Assembly (NCBI RefSeq): GCF_007748095.1
Contig: NZ_CP036287.1
Location: 5,952,001-6,016,000 of the forward strand
DNA length: 64,000 nucleotides
Direction: 5' to 3'
Source: Engelhardtia mirabilis
GTDB lineage: Bacteria; Planctomycetota; UBA1135; GCA-002686595
The notes under the pieces are model-generated. The model was not told where the DNA came from, made no database searches, and saw only the letters and a program-made list of their open reading frames with translations. The translations under genes were made by a program, and so were the position numbers. Of the stretch, positions 25,869 to 36,218 are shown piece after piece (the stretch's first letter is position 1; every line of letters starts with the position of its first letter).

Positions 25869-26456
25869 CTAAGCGGCAGGCGTGAAGTTGAGGATGCTTT
25901 CACGCCTCGAGATCTCCCGGTCAATGCGATCGACCTCAGAGTCACGCCGGACCCCCCACGCGCTTTGTCGGCTCGCGAGGCCATGCCTGCCGTGCACCGG
26001 AGTTGCTAGCTCGGCCATGAGCAGGGCGGCCTCTCGCATCAACGCGGGATCGGCCAGCAGGGCTGGCGCGTCGAGCAGCGCTCGCAGGACCAGTTGCGCC
26101 TGACCCGTTCCGCTGGCGAGGGACGCCTCACGAAGACGAGCGAGATGGCCACGAATTTGGTCGGAAGTCGCCATCTTGAGGACCTCGAACGCCGCCCTTG
26201 CAGCAGCCTCGAGTCGGTCGGGGCCGAGGGCCTCCCGTCGCTCTCGAATGAGGGTCGCAACCAGCGAACTCCAGCTCTCGAACGGCATCTCCCTGACGAG
26301 GAACCCTCCATCACGGAAGACCCTCTCGAGGCCACTCGAGGTCAGAGTCTCTCTGTCGGCGGAGTCGTAGGGGGGCCGGAGGAGAGAGACCTCACCGTCG
26401 TCGGCACGTACGACTGCCCAACCGTCCGCCGGGGAGGATGCGATCAGGTTCAACAT
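25869..26456 (-). CDS. Unknown protein B of the KGGVGR operon
   Basis: This encodes 195 residues from ATG 26456. A Shine-Dalgarno GAGGT lies 8 nt upstream, inside the end of gene A; the frame to 26696 overlaps gene A and is rejected. I do not recognise the family. The first 70 residues (WAVVRADDGEVSLLRPPY, FRDGGFLVREMPFESW) look like a small beta-rich domain. The rest is helical (LGPDRLEAAARAAFEVLKM, LVLRALLDAPALLADPALM), with a charged C-terminus. There is no signal peptide or membrane segment, so it is cytoplasmic. It starts 4 bases after gene A and ends 6 bases before the ATPase gene, so the three are co-expressed and probably work together, perhaps as an adaptor. Confidence 0.7.
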   Translation of the reverse strand: MLNLIASSPADGWAVVRADDGEVSLLRPPYDSADRETLTSSGLERVFRDGGFLVREMPFESWSSLVATLIRERREALGPDRLEAAARAAFEVLKMATSDQIRGHLARLREASLASGTGQAQLVLRALLDAPALLADPALMREAALLMAELATPVHGRHGLASRQSAWGVRRDSEVDRIDREISRRESILNFTPAA

Positions 26457-26460
26457 GGCG

Positions 26461-27288
26461 TCAGACCTCATTCCACTGGATTCCATGCAGATCAGCAAGC
26501 TCCCGGACCCGCCGGTGCTGCTCCAGGTCCAGGCCCGTCGACTCCGTCCCTCCTGAGAGCGCCGACTCGAACGCCAGGTTCTGGATCTCATCGGCCCTCT
26601 CCTTGGCCAGTCGAATCTCCTCGACTCCTTCCCGAGCTGTGGGCGTGATCGACACCCCTTCGATGTAGTCGTCCTTCGAGCAGATACGGATCGCAAGGGG
26701 GACGTTGCTTAGGCCGAGGTACGCGAGCTTGACCGCCGTCAGGTCTCCAGCTTGGTGTGTGGACGCAACCCACTCCGCAAGCCGCTCTTCGACGATGTCA
26801 CCGCCCGCCGCTCGAAAGAGCTCGTTCGCACCTGTCAGGGAGTCCTCCCCAATCCATACGGGATCGGCTGGCACCCTGCCTTTGTTCGGCGAGATGGACT
26901 CGATGAAGCAGTAGTCCCCGTACTTGGAGGCTCCAGCTCCACCAACGTTCAGCGCGCCGTAGTAGAAGTGTCCGCCGCCGCAGTAGTTCGCCTCGAACTC
27001 CAGCCTGGGGCCGAAGTGCTCACCCAATGACACGCGCAAGATCTCGTCGACGGGTCGGTTGGTCCTGGTCGCTTCGCCTTCCGCCCAGGTGAACTTGTTC
27101 AGCCGCCTCCCCGTCTCGAGGAAGTCTTCGGCGGCAGAGGCCCGGAGGTTGAAGGCCAGCCGACCTTCGGCGTCGACAAGTTGTCTCACCTCCGAGGTCT
27201 GGTCGACCTCCGCCGCTCGCTTCGCAAGCCGTCCACCGTTCTCACGCGCGAGTGCGTGGAGGTGGGTGGGGTCTGATTGCTCTGCCAC
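26461..27288 (-). CDS. Unknown protein A of the KGGVGR operon, candidate effector
   Basis: This encodes 275 residues from GTG 27288, preceded by a strong Shine-Dalgarno GGAAGGAG 8 nt away, the best in the window. I do not recognise the family. A helical N-terminus (LHALARENGGRLAKRAAEV) is followed by a distinctive block at residues 98-131 with FEANYCGGGHFYYGALN and YGDYCFIES. That block is rich in Gly, Tyr and Cys, and the YG-hairpin loosely recalls ADP-ribosyltransferase-like folds, but this is weak. The C-terminus is helical and acidic. It has no export signal. As first gene of the operon with a KGGVGR ATPase it could be the effector or the sensed component. Base composition is less GC-rich than the neighbours. 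Confidence 0.68.
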   Translation of the reverse strand: MAEQSDPTHLHALARENGGRLAKRAAEVDQTSEVRQLVDAEGRLAFNLRASAAEDFLETGRRLNKFTWAEGEATRTNRPVDEILRVSLGEHFGPRLEFEANYCGGGHFYYGALNVGGAGASKYGDYCFIESISPNKGRVPADPVWIGEDSLTGANELFRAAGGDIVEERLAEWVASTHQAGDLTAVKLAYLGLSNVPLAIRICSKDDYIEGVSITPTAREGVEEIRLAKERADEIQNLAFESALSGGTESTGLDLEQHRRVRELADLHGIQWNEV

Positions 27289-27341
27289 GATAGAAGCTCC
27301 TTCCACTTCGGTTCTCCCGCGATCGCAATCTACCTCGTTCC

Positions 27342-28121
27342 CTACTCGCGCGGCGTGTGCAGGCCCGCCTCGATCAGCTCGTCCGCCTCCGCGCGCAGGG
27401 CCTTGGTCCACAGCCAGCCTTCGTGGAGGTCGACGAAGATGTGGAGCAGGATCGAGGGCCAGATCGATCCCGACAGGACGTACAGGACCGACAGGCTCGA
27501 GCCGAAGACCACGACCTTCGCCGCTTCGCGCTTGCCTTGGTAGAGGTGCGACGCCCCGAAAGCCAGCGACACGAACACCGCCGCGGCCCAGGCGGCGGGT
27601 TGGTCGGGGCTGGGGGGGGCGAACTCGCCGGTGGCCCAGGCGAGGGCGTAGGCCAGAAGGAACCCGCGGAAGATGATCTCTTCGCAGAAGCCGGCGGTGA
27701 TGGAGAGCCAGATCCAACCGGCTTCCTCGCGCGGAGTCCGCGGCAGGAACGGCGCGGCGGCGGCGCTCTGGGCGAGGGTGCGTTGGCGGCGCCAGGGGTC
27801 GGCGAGGATGAAGCGGCCGCGCAGGACCAGGACCAGTGCGGCGGCGAGCGCGATCAGGAAGGCGAAGGCGAGGCCGGGCTCGACGCCGCGGGGCGAGAGG
27901 CCCAGGGCGTTCGCGTCGGCGCCGCGCAGCCAGGTGGCGCCCAGGACCAGGCCCGTGACCAGCCACTGGGTCGCGGCCGACTGCTGCACCACGGCGCGGC
28001 GCAGCTCGGGGTCGGTGGCGAGGGCCATTCGCATCGCGGGGTCCGCGCCGCCCTTGGCCGAGAGGACGGGCAGGACGACGCCGACAGCGACGGCGAGCAG
28101 GTGGTCGGCGAGGGTGAACAC
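27342..28121 (-). CDS. CPBP-family intramembrane metalloprotease
   Basis: This encodes 259 residues with a GTG start and several membrane helices (LVTGLVLGATWL, LAFAFLIALAAALVLVL). It carries the Abi/CAAX-like motifs: EExxxR in GFCEEIIFRGFLLA, FxxxH in LAFGASHLYQG and HxxxD in LLHIFVDLH, which form the catalytic glutamate and zinc site. Members cleave prenylated proteins or confer bacteriocin self-immunity; the substrate here is unknown. It lies 9 bases after the lipoprotein gene and 53 bases before the KGGVGR operon on the same strand, so a role in that system cannot be excluded. Confidence 0.85.
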   Translation of the reverse strand: MFTLADHLLAVAVGVVLPVLSAKGGADPAMRMALATDPELRRAVVQQSAATQWLVTGLVLGATWLRGADANALGLSPRGVEPGLAFAFLIALAAALVLVLRGRFILADPWRRQRTLAQSAAAAPFLPRTPREEAGWIWLSITAGFCEEIIFRGFLLAYALAWATGEFAPPSPDQPAAWAAAVFVSLAFGASHLYQGKREAAKVVVFGSSLSVLYVLSGSIWPSILLHIFVDLHEGWLWTKALRAEADELIEAGLHTPRE

Positions 28122-28130
28122 GGGGGCGGC

Positions 28131-30029
28131 TCACTCCCCTTCCGGGAGCTGACGCAGGAAGCGGCGCTGCTCGGCGGTGATCGGCGGGCCGGAGGGGAAG
28201 GGCGGGGCAGGGCGCCAGAGGTTGACGCTGCCCGGGGCGACGTCGCCGATGGGCTCGGCGAAGGTGACCCGGCGCTCGAGCTCCAGGTCGTCGTAGCCGG
28301 GCAGCACGAGCACGAGCGCGGGGCCCAGGGCCGAGCGGCCGCGCAGGGCCATCTCCGACGCCGCGGCGAAGCGGCCGTCGACCTCGAGGGCCACGGCCAG
28401 GGATCGCCCGGCACCGACGCGAAGGGCTCCGTCCGCGGCCACGGTCGGCAGCTCGCCATCCTCGTCGGGGGGCCAGAAGGCCAGGTGCGCTGAAGACAGA
28501 TCGGCGGCGCCGCCCTCGAGGGTCAGGCGGCCGTCGCCGGCGTCGACGAAGCGAAGCGGCGGACCGGGCTCGTCGCCGTCCTCGGGCTCCGCGAGCTCGG
28601 CGCCGCGCGCGTCCAACAGGCGCGGAACGGCCAGCTCCGCCAGCGGGCGCCCGCCCACGCGCACGTCGGCCTCGGGCACAGGCTGGCCGTCGCGACGCAG
28701 CTCGATCCACAGGGGCAGGCCACGGCGCGGCCCCTCGATCGCCACGAGGCGCGCGGACCCGTCGGCTTCGAGGTCCAGCTCCACGCGATCGCTGCGGCGC
28801 GCGGCTTCGAACGCGGCTGCCTCGTCGACGGTGGGCGCCGCCGGGCCGACACGCATGCCGCTGAAGCTGCCGTCGCCGGGACCGCGGACGGAGATTCGCC
28901 AGGCGTGGCCCGCACCCAGGGCCAGGTAGAGCGCCGCGTCGCCGCCCGCTCGCGTCGCCGCAAATCGGGCACGGGTGACGTTCTCGTCCGCCTTGCCTGC
29001 GTTGTTCCCACTCACCCGTAGGAGTATCGGCAGCACTTCGCCGAGCCCCATGGGTGCTTGACCGGGCCGGGACAGGCCGAAGAGGAACGACTCGTCGCTC
29101 CAGTCAGGGTGTCGATCCGCATCCGGCGGCAGGATCGCCAGGATCACCATCAAGTCTCTGCGCACGAGCATGCCGCTGAACAACCGCTCGAACTCCCGAT
29201 CGATCTCCATCAACCACAGGTCGGCCAGGGCCTGGTCGAGGCACGCCGCCGCGCGCGAACCGCGCCGCCGGCCGACGCGCTCGAGCACGGCTTCGAGGTC
29301 GCCGGCGGCGGCGAGGTCGATCAACTCGGTGGCCTGCGCCTGGCCCAACTCGGCCGCCAACTCGGCGGCTGCGGCCCGCAGGGGCGCGGCGGCGACCTCC
29401 CCGTCGATGGTCGGCGGCAGGCCGGCCTCCCCCACCGGGGGCGCGGAGAACTGCACGAGCGCGAGCACCGGCTCGGGCACCGTCAATCGCCGCTCGATCG
29501 TCGCCAACGCCCGATCGACGACGGCCTGCGGCGTGGCCGTGCGGCGCGGGCTGCCGGTGCCCACCGACTCCCAGGCTTCGAAGCCGCTGCCGAACCCCGT
29601 CAGCGCCGCGTCCAGTTGCGGCATCGCCACGGTGGCGACGGGCGCGAAACCCAGGGCGCGCGCGTCGGCGATGGCCGCGGGCAGCTCGGCGCCGAGGCGG
29701 TGGAAGCCGAGCTCGCGTGCCGAGCGCAGGCCGTGTCCGTCGAAGCCGGACAGGAGCGTCGCCATGGCCGGCGTGACCGCGCTGGGGACGCCCTCCAGGG
29801 GCTGCCGCGCACTGTTGCCGGTGAACGAAGCGAGGTTGGGCGCGAGCGTCGCGAGACGCGGAGAATCGAACACGTCGGGCGGAATGCCCTCGAGCACGAC
29901 CAACAGCGTGTCCGGCGGCGAGTCCTCGGGCAGCTCCGCCACCCCGGGCAGGCCCGGCGGGCCCGATCCCCCACAGGCCGCGAGCAGCGCGACCCCGAGC
30001 CACCCTCCGAGTCGGCCGAGCACACCCAC
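28131..30029 (-). CDS. Lipoprotein with degenerate alkaline-phosphatase/sulfatase-like domain
   Basis: This encodes about 632 residues. The start is placed at GTG 30029, one base after the threonine dehydratase stop; GTG 30023 is equally possible. A lipoprotein signal WLGVALLAACGG is clear. The region DTLLVVLEGIPPDVFDSP...NLASFTGNSARQ...TPAMATLLSGFDGHGL follows the pattern of sulfatases and phosphodiesterases (metal Asp, nucleophile loop, TLLSG.. HGL). The expected first metal Asp is replaced by Glu/Gly (LEGIPPD), and a clear DH metal pair is missing. It is probably inactive or strongly diverged. The C-terminal 200 residues are beta-rich. Its role is unknown. Confidence 0.65.
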   Translation of the reverse strand: MGVLGRLGGWLGVALLAACGGSGPPGLPGVAELPEDSPPDTLLVVLEGIPPDVFDSPRLATLAPNLASFTGNSARQPLEGVPSAVTPAMATLLSGFDGHGLRSARELGFHRLGAELPAAIADARALGFAPVATVAMPQLDAALTGFGSGFEAWESVGTGSPRRTATPQAVVDRALATIERRLTVPEPVLALVQFSAPPVGEAGLPPTIDGEVAAAPLRAAAAELAAELGQAQATELIDLAAAGDLEAVLERVGRRRGSRAAACLDQALADLWLMEIDREFERLFSGMLVRRDLMVILAILPPDADRHPDWSDESFLFGLSRPGQAPMGLGEVLPILLRVSGNNAGKADENVTRARFAATRAGGDAALYLALGAGHAWRISVRGPGDGSFSGMRVGPAAPTVDEAAAFEAARRSDRVELDLEADGSARLVAIEGPRRGLPLWIELRRDGQPVPEADVRVGGRPLAELAVPRLLDARGAELAEPEDGDEPGPPLRFVDAGDGRLTLEGGAADLSSAHLAFWPPDEDGELPTVAADGALRVGAGRSLAVALEVDGRFAAASEMALRGRSALGPALVLVLPGYDDLELERRVTFAEPIGDVAPGSVNLWRPAPPFPSGPPITAEQRRFLRQLPEGE

Positions 30030-30030
30030 C

Positions 30031-31068
30031 TCAACCCTCCCGGATCGAGGCGAGTTGCACGGGGTCGGCGTTGCCGCCGGAGACGATCGCGACGACGCGC
30101 AGGGGGTTCTCCCCATCGCGCCCTTCCAATAGCTCCGCGGGAATGCCGGCCAGCAGCACGAAGCCCACCGCCGCCGCGCCCGCGGGCTCGACGGTCAAGC
30201 CCGCTTCGCGCACGAGCCGCTTCTGGGCCGCGAGGATCTCCTCGTCGGTCAGGTCCGCCATGGCGGTGACGTGCTCCTGCGCGATGGCGCGGGGCAGCTC
30301 GCCGGCGTTGGGCGAGGTCAGGCCTTGGATCACCGAGCCGGTGGTGTCCAGTTGCACCGGGTGGCCGGCGTCGAGGGCGGCGGCCATGGTCGCGGCAGCG
30401 GCCGGCTCGACGCCGATCACCCACCGCTTCGGTCCACCGCGCGCGGCGTCGCCGGCGAAGGCCAGGGCGCAGCCGGCGAGCAGTCCGCCGCCGCCCACGG
30501 GCGAGACGAGCAGCTCGCACTCGGGCCATTGCTCGAGCACCTCCAGCGCCACCGTGCCCTGGCCTTCGAGGGTCCCCAGGGCGTCGTAGGGCGGCACGTA
30601 GTGCGCTCCCGCCGCCGCCAGCTCCGCGCGCACGGCCTCGGCCGCCACGCGGCCCTCGGCCAGGACCACCTCGGCCCCCTCGGCGCGCACGGCCTCGATC
30701 TTGTTCGGGTAGGCGTCCGCGGGCATCACGATCGTGGCCTTGATGCCCGCGCGCTTCGCGGCCCAGGCCAGGGCCCGGCCGTGGTTGCCGGAGCTGCAGG
30801 TCACCACGCCGGCCGCGCGCGCCGCGTCGTCGAGCAGGGCGATCTGGTTCAGGGCCCCGCGCGCCTTGAAGGCGCCGGTGACCTGCTCGCACTCGAGCTT
30901 CAGCCGCAGCTCGACCCGCACGTCGCCGCTGTCGAAGGGCACCAGGGGCGTGGTCTCGATCGTCCCCGCGAGGCGCGCGGCCGCCGCCCGCACCCCCAGG
31001 TCGAGGTCGGTCCCGGTCAGGCCCATGGCCTCCAGGTCGGTTGCGGGGCTCGTGGTTCGTTGGCTCAT
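30031..31068 (-). CDS. Serine/threonine dehydratase (PLP fold type II)
   Basis: This encodes 345 residues from ATG 31068. The PLP lysine lies in TGAFKARGALNQI, the cofactor-binding asparagine in SSGNHGRALA, and the phosphate-cradling glycine loop in SPVGGGGLLAG. The C-terminus has VVAIVSGGNADP. There is no regulatory ACT domain, so this is a catabolic or racemase-like member that deaminates threonine or serine to an alpha-keto acid. The huge in-frame extension to 33099 runs antisense through the two-component genes and is rejected. It is divergent from the response regulator. Confidence 0.88.
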   Translation of the reverse strand: MSQRTTSPATDLEAMGLTGTDLDLGVRAAAARLAGTIETTPLVPFDSGDVRVELRLKLECEQVTGAFKARGALNQIALLDDAARAAGVVTCSSGNHGRALAWAAKRAGIKATIVMPADAYPNKIEAVRAEGAEVVLAEGRVAAEAVRAELAAAGAHYVPPYDALGTLEGQGTVALEVLEQWPECELLVSPVGGGGLLAGCALAFAGDAARGGPKRWVIGVEPAAAATMAAALDAGHPVQLDTTGSVIQGLTSPNAGELPRAIAQEHVTAMADLTDEEILAAQKRLVREAGLTVEPAGAAAVGFVLLAGIPAELLEGRDGENPLRVVAIVSGGNADPVQLASIREG

Positions 31069-31116
31069 CGCTGGGCGTGTCGTCACGGACGGTGTCGGTC
31101 GGGCTCGGCGGCGCGT

Positions 31117-31122
31117 TACCCT
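31117..31122 (+). promoter_or_regulatory. -10-like TACCCT before the response regulator
   Basis: TACCCT (within CGTTACCCTCTCGG) lies 27 nt upstream of ATG 31150. The same CGTTACCCTC string occurs before the cardiolipin synthase gene at 44077-44086. An AAGGGG stretch provides a weak ribosome-binding site. Confidence 0.3.
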
Positions 31123-31149
31123 CTCGGGTCCGAAGGGGCGGTCAGATCC

Positions 31150-31824
31150 ATGCGCGGACGGGTGATCATAGTCGAGGACGAGAGCGACATCGCGGAGCTG
31201 GTGTCGTTGCACCTGGCCCGTGAGGGCTGGACGCCCACGATCCACAGCGACGGTACCGCTGGACTCGAGGCGATCCGCGCCGAGCCGCCGGCCCTGGTGA
31301 TCCTGGACCTGATGCTGCCCGGCCGCGACGGCTTCGAGATCTGCCGCGAAATGCGGCGGGACGCGGAGCTGGAGCACGTGCCGATCCTGATGCTCTCCGC
31401 CCGCGGCGAGGAGACCGACAAGGTCGCAGGGCTCGAGCTCGGCGCCGACGACTACATGGAGAAGCCCTTCGCGCCGCGCGAGCTGGTGGCGCGGGCCAAG
31501 CGCCTGGTGGCGCGCGCCGCGCCGCGCGAGAAGGCCGGCGAGCAGATCGTCGCCGGCCCGATCACGATCGACCTCGAGCGCCACGAGATCCACGTGGAGG
31601 GCGAGCTGATCGGCGTCACGCGCACCGAATTCCGCATCCTCGAGCTGCTCTGCAAACGCCCCGGCCGCGTGCGCGATCGCGGCGAGATCCTCGAGTTCGT
31701 GTCCGAGGGCTCGGCCCTCGAGCGCACCGTCGACGTCCACATCGCCAGCCTGCGTCGCAAGCTGGGCGAGACCGGAGCCCTGGTCGAGACCGTGCGCGGC
31801 GTGGGCTACCGCATCAACCTGTGA
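31150..31824 (+). CDS. PhoB-like OmpR-family response regulator
   Basis: This encodes 224 residues. The receiver domain has acidic residues in IIVEDESD, the phosphoacceptor Asp in LVILDLMLPGRDGFE and Lys in DDYMEKPF. The C-terminal winged helix (LTRTEFRILELLCKRPGRV, RTVDVHIASLRRKLG, TVRGVGYRI) is of OmpR/PhoB type. It is followed 9 bases later by the PhoR-like kinase. The pair may be PhoBR for phosphate starvation, but no pst or pho genes lie here, so the signal is inferred only from similarity. Confidence 0.88.
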   Translation: MRGRVIIVEDESDIAELVSLHLAREGWTPTIHSDGTAGLEAIRAEPPALVILDLMLPGRDGFEICREMRRDAELEHVPILMLSARGEETDKVAGLELGADDYMEKPFAPRELVARAKRLVARAAPREKAGEQIVAGPITIDLERHEIHVEGELIGVTRTEFRILELLCKRPGRVRDRGEILEFVSEGSALERTVDVHIASLRRKLGETGALVETVRGVGYRINL

Positions 31825-31833
31825 GACTCGGCC

Positions 31834-33177
31834 ATGCCTTCCTTCCTCGCTGATCCGGTCTGGCGCCAAGCTGCCCTCGCGGGCATGGGTGCGGCGCTGC
31901 TCGGCATCCTGGCCGCGCCCCTGGGGTCGGTCGCGGCGACGATCGCGGTGATCGTGGCCGGAGTGGTGCTGGCCAACTGGCTGGCCGCCGCGCTGGAGCC
32001 GATCCGCGCCGAGGTTCTGAGCCAAGGCGCGGCGCGCGATCCCCATCCCCGCCGCATGAACCTGCGGCGCCTCGCCGCGCACCTGGCCGACTCTCACGAA
32101 CGCGAGGCTGGAGTGCAGGCGGACCTGCGCCAGGAGCGCGCCGACCTCGCCGCGCTCCTGCGCGGGACCACCGACGGCATCCTGGTGCTCGACGGCGAGC
32201 AGCGCGCGGTGCTGATCAACGAGGCCGCGCACCGCATCCTGGGCTCGCCGCCCGACGCCTTGGGTCGCAAGCTGCAGGAGCTCGTGCGCAGCGTCGAGCT
32301 GTACGAACTCGTCGACGGCTTGGCCGTGGAAGGCGCCCTGCCGGGGCCGGTGCGGATCTCGCTGACGCGCGGCGACACGCGGCGCTCGGTGCGCGTCACC
32401 GGCGCGCGCTTGGTCAGTCCCAACGGCCTGCGCTACCTGCTCGTGTTGCACGACATGACCGACCTGCAGCACCTGGAGCGCATCCGCACGGACTTCGTCA
32501 CCAACGTGACCCACGAGATGCGTTCGCCCCTGTCGGCGATCCTGGGCTTCGCGGAGACCCTGGTGGACGACGCGGAGAACCTGAACGAGGAGGTCGTCGA
32601 CGCGGCCGAGCGCATCCAGCGCAACGCGCGCCGGCTGGACGACATCGTGCGCGACCTGGTGCAGCTCTCGCGCCTCGAGCACGCGGTGGCGCCGGAGCCC
32701 CAGCCGACCGACCTGCGCGCGCTGGTCGCGGAGATCGTCGCCCGCTACCAGGACGCGATGCTGGCCAAGTCCCAGGACCTCCAGGTGCGGTTGGACGACC
32801 TCCCCGAGCGCCTCGAGGTCGACCCCCAGCTCGTGCGCCAAGCGCTGATGAACCTGGTCGAGAACGCGATCAAGTACACGGGCGACAGCGGCCATATCAC
32901 CATCGCCGGCGAGGTCACGGCGGATCGCCTGCGCCTGTCCGTCGCCGACACGGGGCCCGGCATCCCGCTCGAGCACCAGGCGCGCATCTTCGAGCGCTTC
33001 TACCGCGTCGACACCGCGCGCTCGCGCCTGGTCGGCGGCACCGGCCTGGGGCTGGCGATCGTGAAGCACTCGGCGGCGCTGCACGGCGGCTCGGTGCACC
33101 TGGAGAGCCGCATGGGTCGCGGCAGTCGCTTCGAGCTGGTCCTGCCCCTGCCGCCCGAAGGCAGCCTGGGGCGGTGA
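31834..33177 (+). CDS. PhoR-like sensor histidine kinase
   Basis: This encodes 447 residues. Two N-terminal membrane helices (GMGAALLGILAAPLGSVAA, TIAVIVAGVVLANWLAA) with almost no periplasmic loop resemble PhoR. Next come a PAS-like domain (LLRGTTDGILVLDGEQRAVL), the HisKA H-box NVTHEMRSPLSAILGF, N-box LMNLVENAIKYTG, G1 DTGPGIP, F-box IFERFYRVD and G2 GGTGLGLAIVKH. It phosphorylates the regulator encoded just upstream. Its stop overlaps the GTG of the next gene (dus). Confidence 0.88.
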   Translation: MPSFLADPVWRQAALAGMGAALLGILAAPLGSVAATIAVIVAGVVLANWLAAALEPIRAEVLSQGAARDPHPRRMNLRRLAAHLADSHEREAGVQADLRQERADLAALLRGTTDGILVLDGEQRAVLINEAAHRILGSPPDALGRKLQELVRSVELYELVDGLAVEGALPGPVRISLTRGDTRRSVRVTGARLVSPNGLRYLLVLHDMTDLQHLERIRTDFVTNVTHEMRSPLSAILGFAETLVDDAENLNEEVVDAAERIQRNARRLDDIVRDLVQLSRLEHAVAPEPQPTDLRALVAEIVARYQDAMLAKSQDLQVRLDDLPERLEVDPQLVRQALMNLVENAIKYTGDSGHITIAGEVTADRLRLSVADTGPGIPLEHQARIFERFYRVDTARSRLVGGTGLGLAIVKHSAALHGGSVHLESRMGRGSRFELVLPLPPEGSLGR

Positions 33178-34172
33178 GCGCTCCGCTGCCCTTCACGGGG
33201 CCCTACCTCCTGGCGCCCATGCAGGGCGTGACCGAGGCCTGCTTCCGCGACCTGGTCCTCGATCGCAACCCGCCCGAGCTCTTGGGCGGGGCGTTCACGG
33301 AGTTCGCGCGCGTCGTGGACCAGCCGATGCAGGAGCGGATCCTGCGCGCGCACCTGGGCCCACGCCGCCACACCGCGCCGGTCGGTCTGCAACTGATGGG
33401 CGCCGACCTGCCGAGCCTGGCGGCCACGACTCGCCGCGCGCTCGAGGTCGGCGCGCCCCTGGTCGACCTCAACTTCGGTTGCCCGTCGAAGGGCGCCCTG
33501 CGCGGCTGCGCCGGCTCCGCGCTGCTGGAGGATCCTCGGGCCCTGGAGTTGGTCGTGCGGGTCTGCGTCGATGCTGCCCGGGAGCACGCCGAGGCCGCGG
33601 GGCTGGACCGGCCCCTGCCGGTGACGGCCAAGATCCGCGCCGGCGGCGAGGACGACACGCTGCTCGAGGACCTGGCGGGCGCGGCCGAAGCCGGGGGAGC
33701 GACCCTGCTCACGGTCCACTGCCGCACGCGCGCCGAGGCCTACCGCGACACGGCGGACTGGGAGCGTCTGCGGCGCGCCGTCGGGGCGGTCTCGATCCCG
33801 GTCTGCGGCAACGGCGGGGTCTGGGGGCATGCGGATCTCTCGCGCCTGCTCGTGGAGACCGGTTGCACCTACGCCATGGTCGGCCGCGCCGCGCTCGCGG
33901 ACCCCTGGGTCTTCGCCGGGGTCGAGGTCGACCGCGCGCGGGCGGCCGCCTTCCTGATCGAGTACGCCGCGCTACTGGCGGCCAGCGGCACCGCGAAGAC
34001 GCCCAAGGGCGTCTGTGGGCGCTTGAAGCAGCTCCTGGTGCATTGGACCGCGGGCGACCTCGTGGGCGACGAGCGCACCGAATGGCTGCGGATCGTGGAG
34101 CTGGACGAGATGCTCGGCCGCCTGGAGGCCGCCGCGCAGGGGGCCGTCGCCGGCGCTGGCGAGCCAGTCTGA
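33174..34172 (+). CDS. tRNA-dihydrouridine synthase family protein
   Basis: This encodes 332 residues from GTG 33174, overlapping the kinase stop as GTGA. It is a TIM-barrel FMN enzyme of the Dus family: APMQGVTEACFRDLV start, QLMGADLPSLA, DLNFGCPSKGALRGCAGSALL with the catalytic cysteine loop, TVHCRTRAEAY, and GNGGVWGHADLSRLL...VGRAALADPW for FMN phosphate. It reduces uridine in tRNA. The CPSKGALRGCAG loop differs from the usual NMGCPV..K..GAGA, so the subtype is unclear. Confidence 0.85.
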   Translation: MSAPLPFTGPYLLAPMQGVTEACFRDLVLDRNPPELLGGAFTEFARVVDQPMQERILRAHLGPRRHTAPVGLQLMGADLPSLAATTRRALEVGAPLVDLNFGCPSKGALRGCAGSALLEDPRALELVVRVCVDAAREHAEAAGLDRPLPVTAKIRAGGEDDTLLEDLAGAAEAGGATLLTVHCRTRAEAYRDTADWERLRRAVGAVSIPVCGNGGVWGHADLSRLLVETGCTYAMVGRAALADPWVFAGVEVDRARAAAFLIEYAALLAASGTAKTPKGVCGRLKQLLVHWTAGDLVGDERTEWLRIVELDEMLGRLEAAAQGAVAGAGEPV

Positions 34173-34250
34173 GGCCACGGCCGCGCGCCAGGCGTGGGCG
34201 CGGTGGCGGTCGAGAGCCCCTTAACCTCGGCGCTGCGCGGCACGCGACCC

Positions 34251-34256
34251 TATACT
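34251..34256 (+). promoter_or_regulatory. -10-like TATACT before speA
   Basis: TATACT followed by CCCGCCCCC lies 36 nt upstream of the speA ATG. Similar strings (TACACTCGCGCCCCC at 45567 and TAGACTCTCCGCCCCC at 37749) precede the POT transporter and the 37782 gene. No good -35 is visible at normal spacing. Confidence 0.4.
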
Positions 34257-34292
34257 CCCGCCCCCTTGCGGCTCCTTCGCGCCGCCCAGCCC

Positions 34293-36214
<1,922 letters not shown>

Positions 36215-36218
<4 letters not shown>

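Noticed and set aside
30031..33099. A 1022-codon open frame on the minus strand extending threonine dehydratase upstream
   Set aside because: Beyond 31068 it runs antisense through the response regulator and kinase, lacks conserved motifs and is Asp/Val/Arg/Gly low-complexity, as expected for GC-rich antisense frames.
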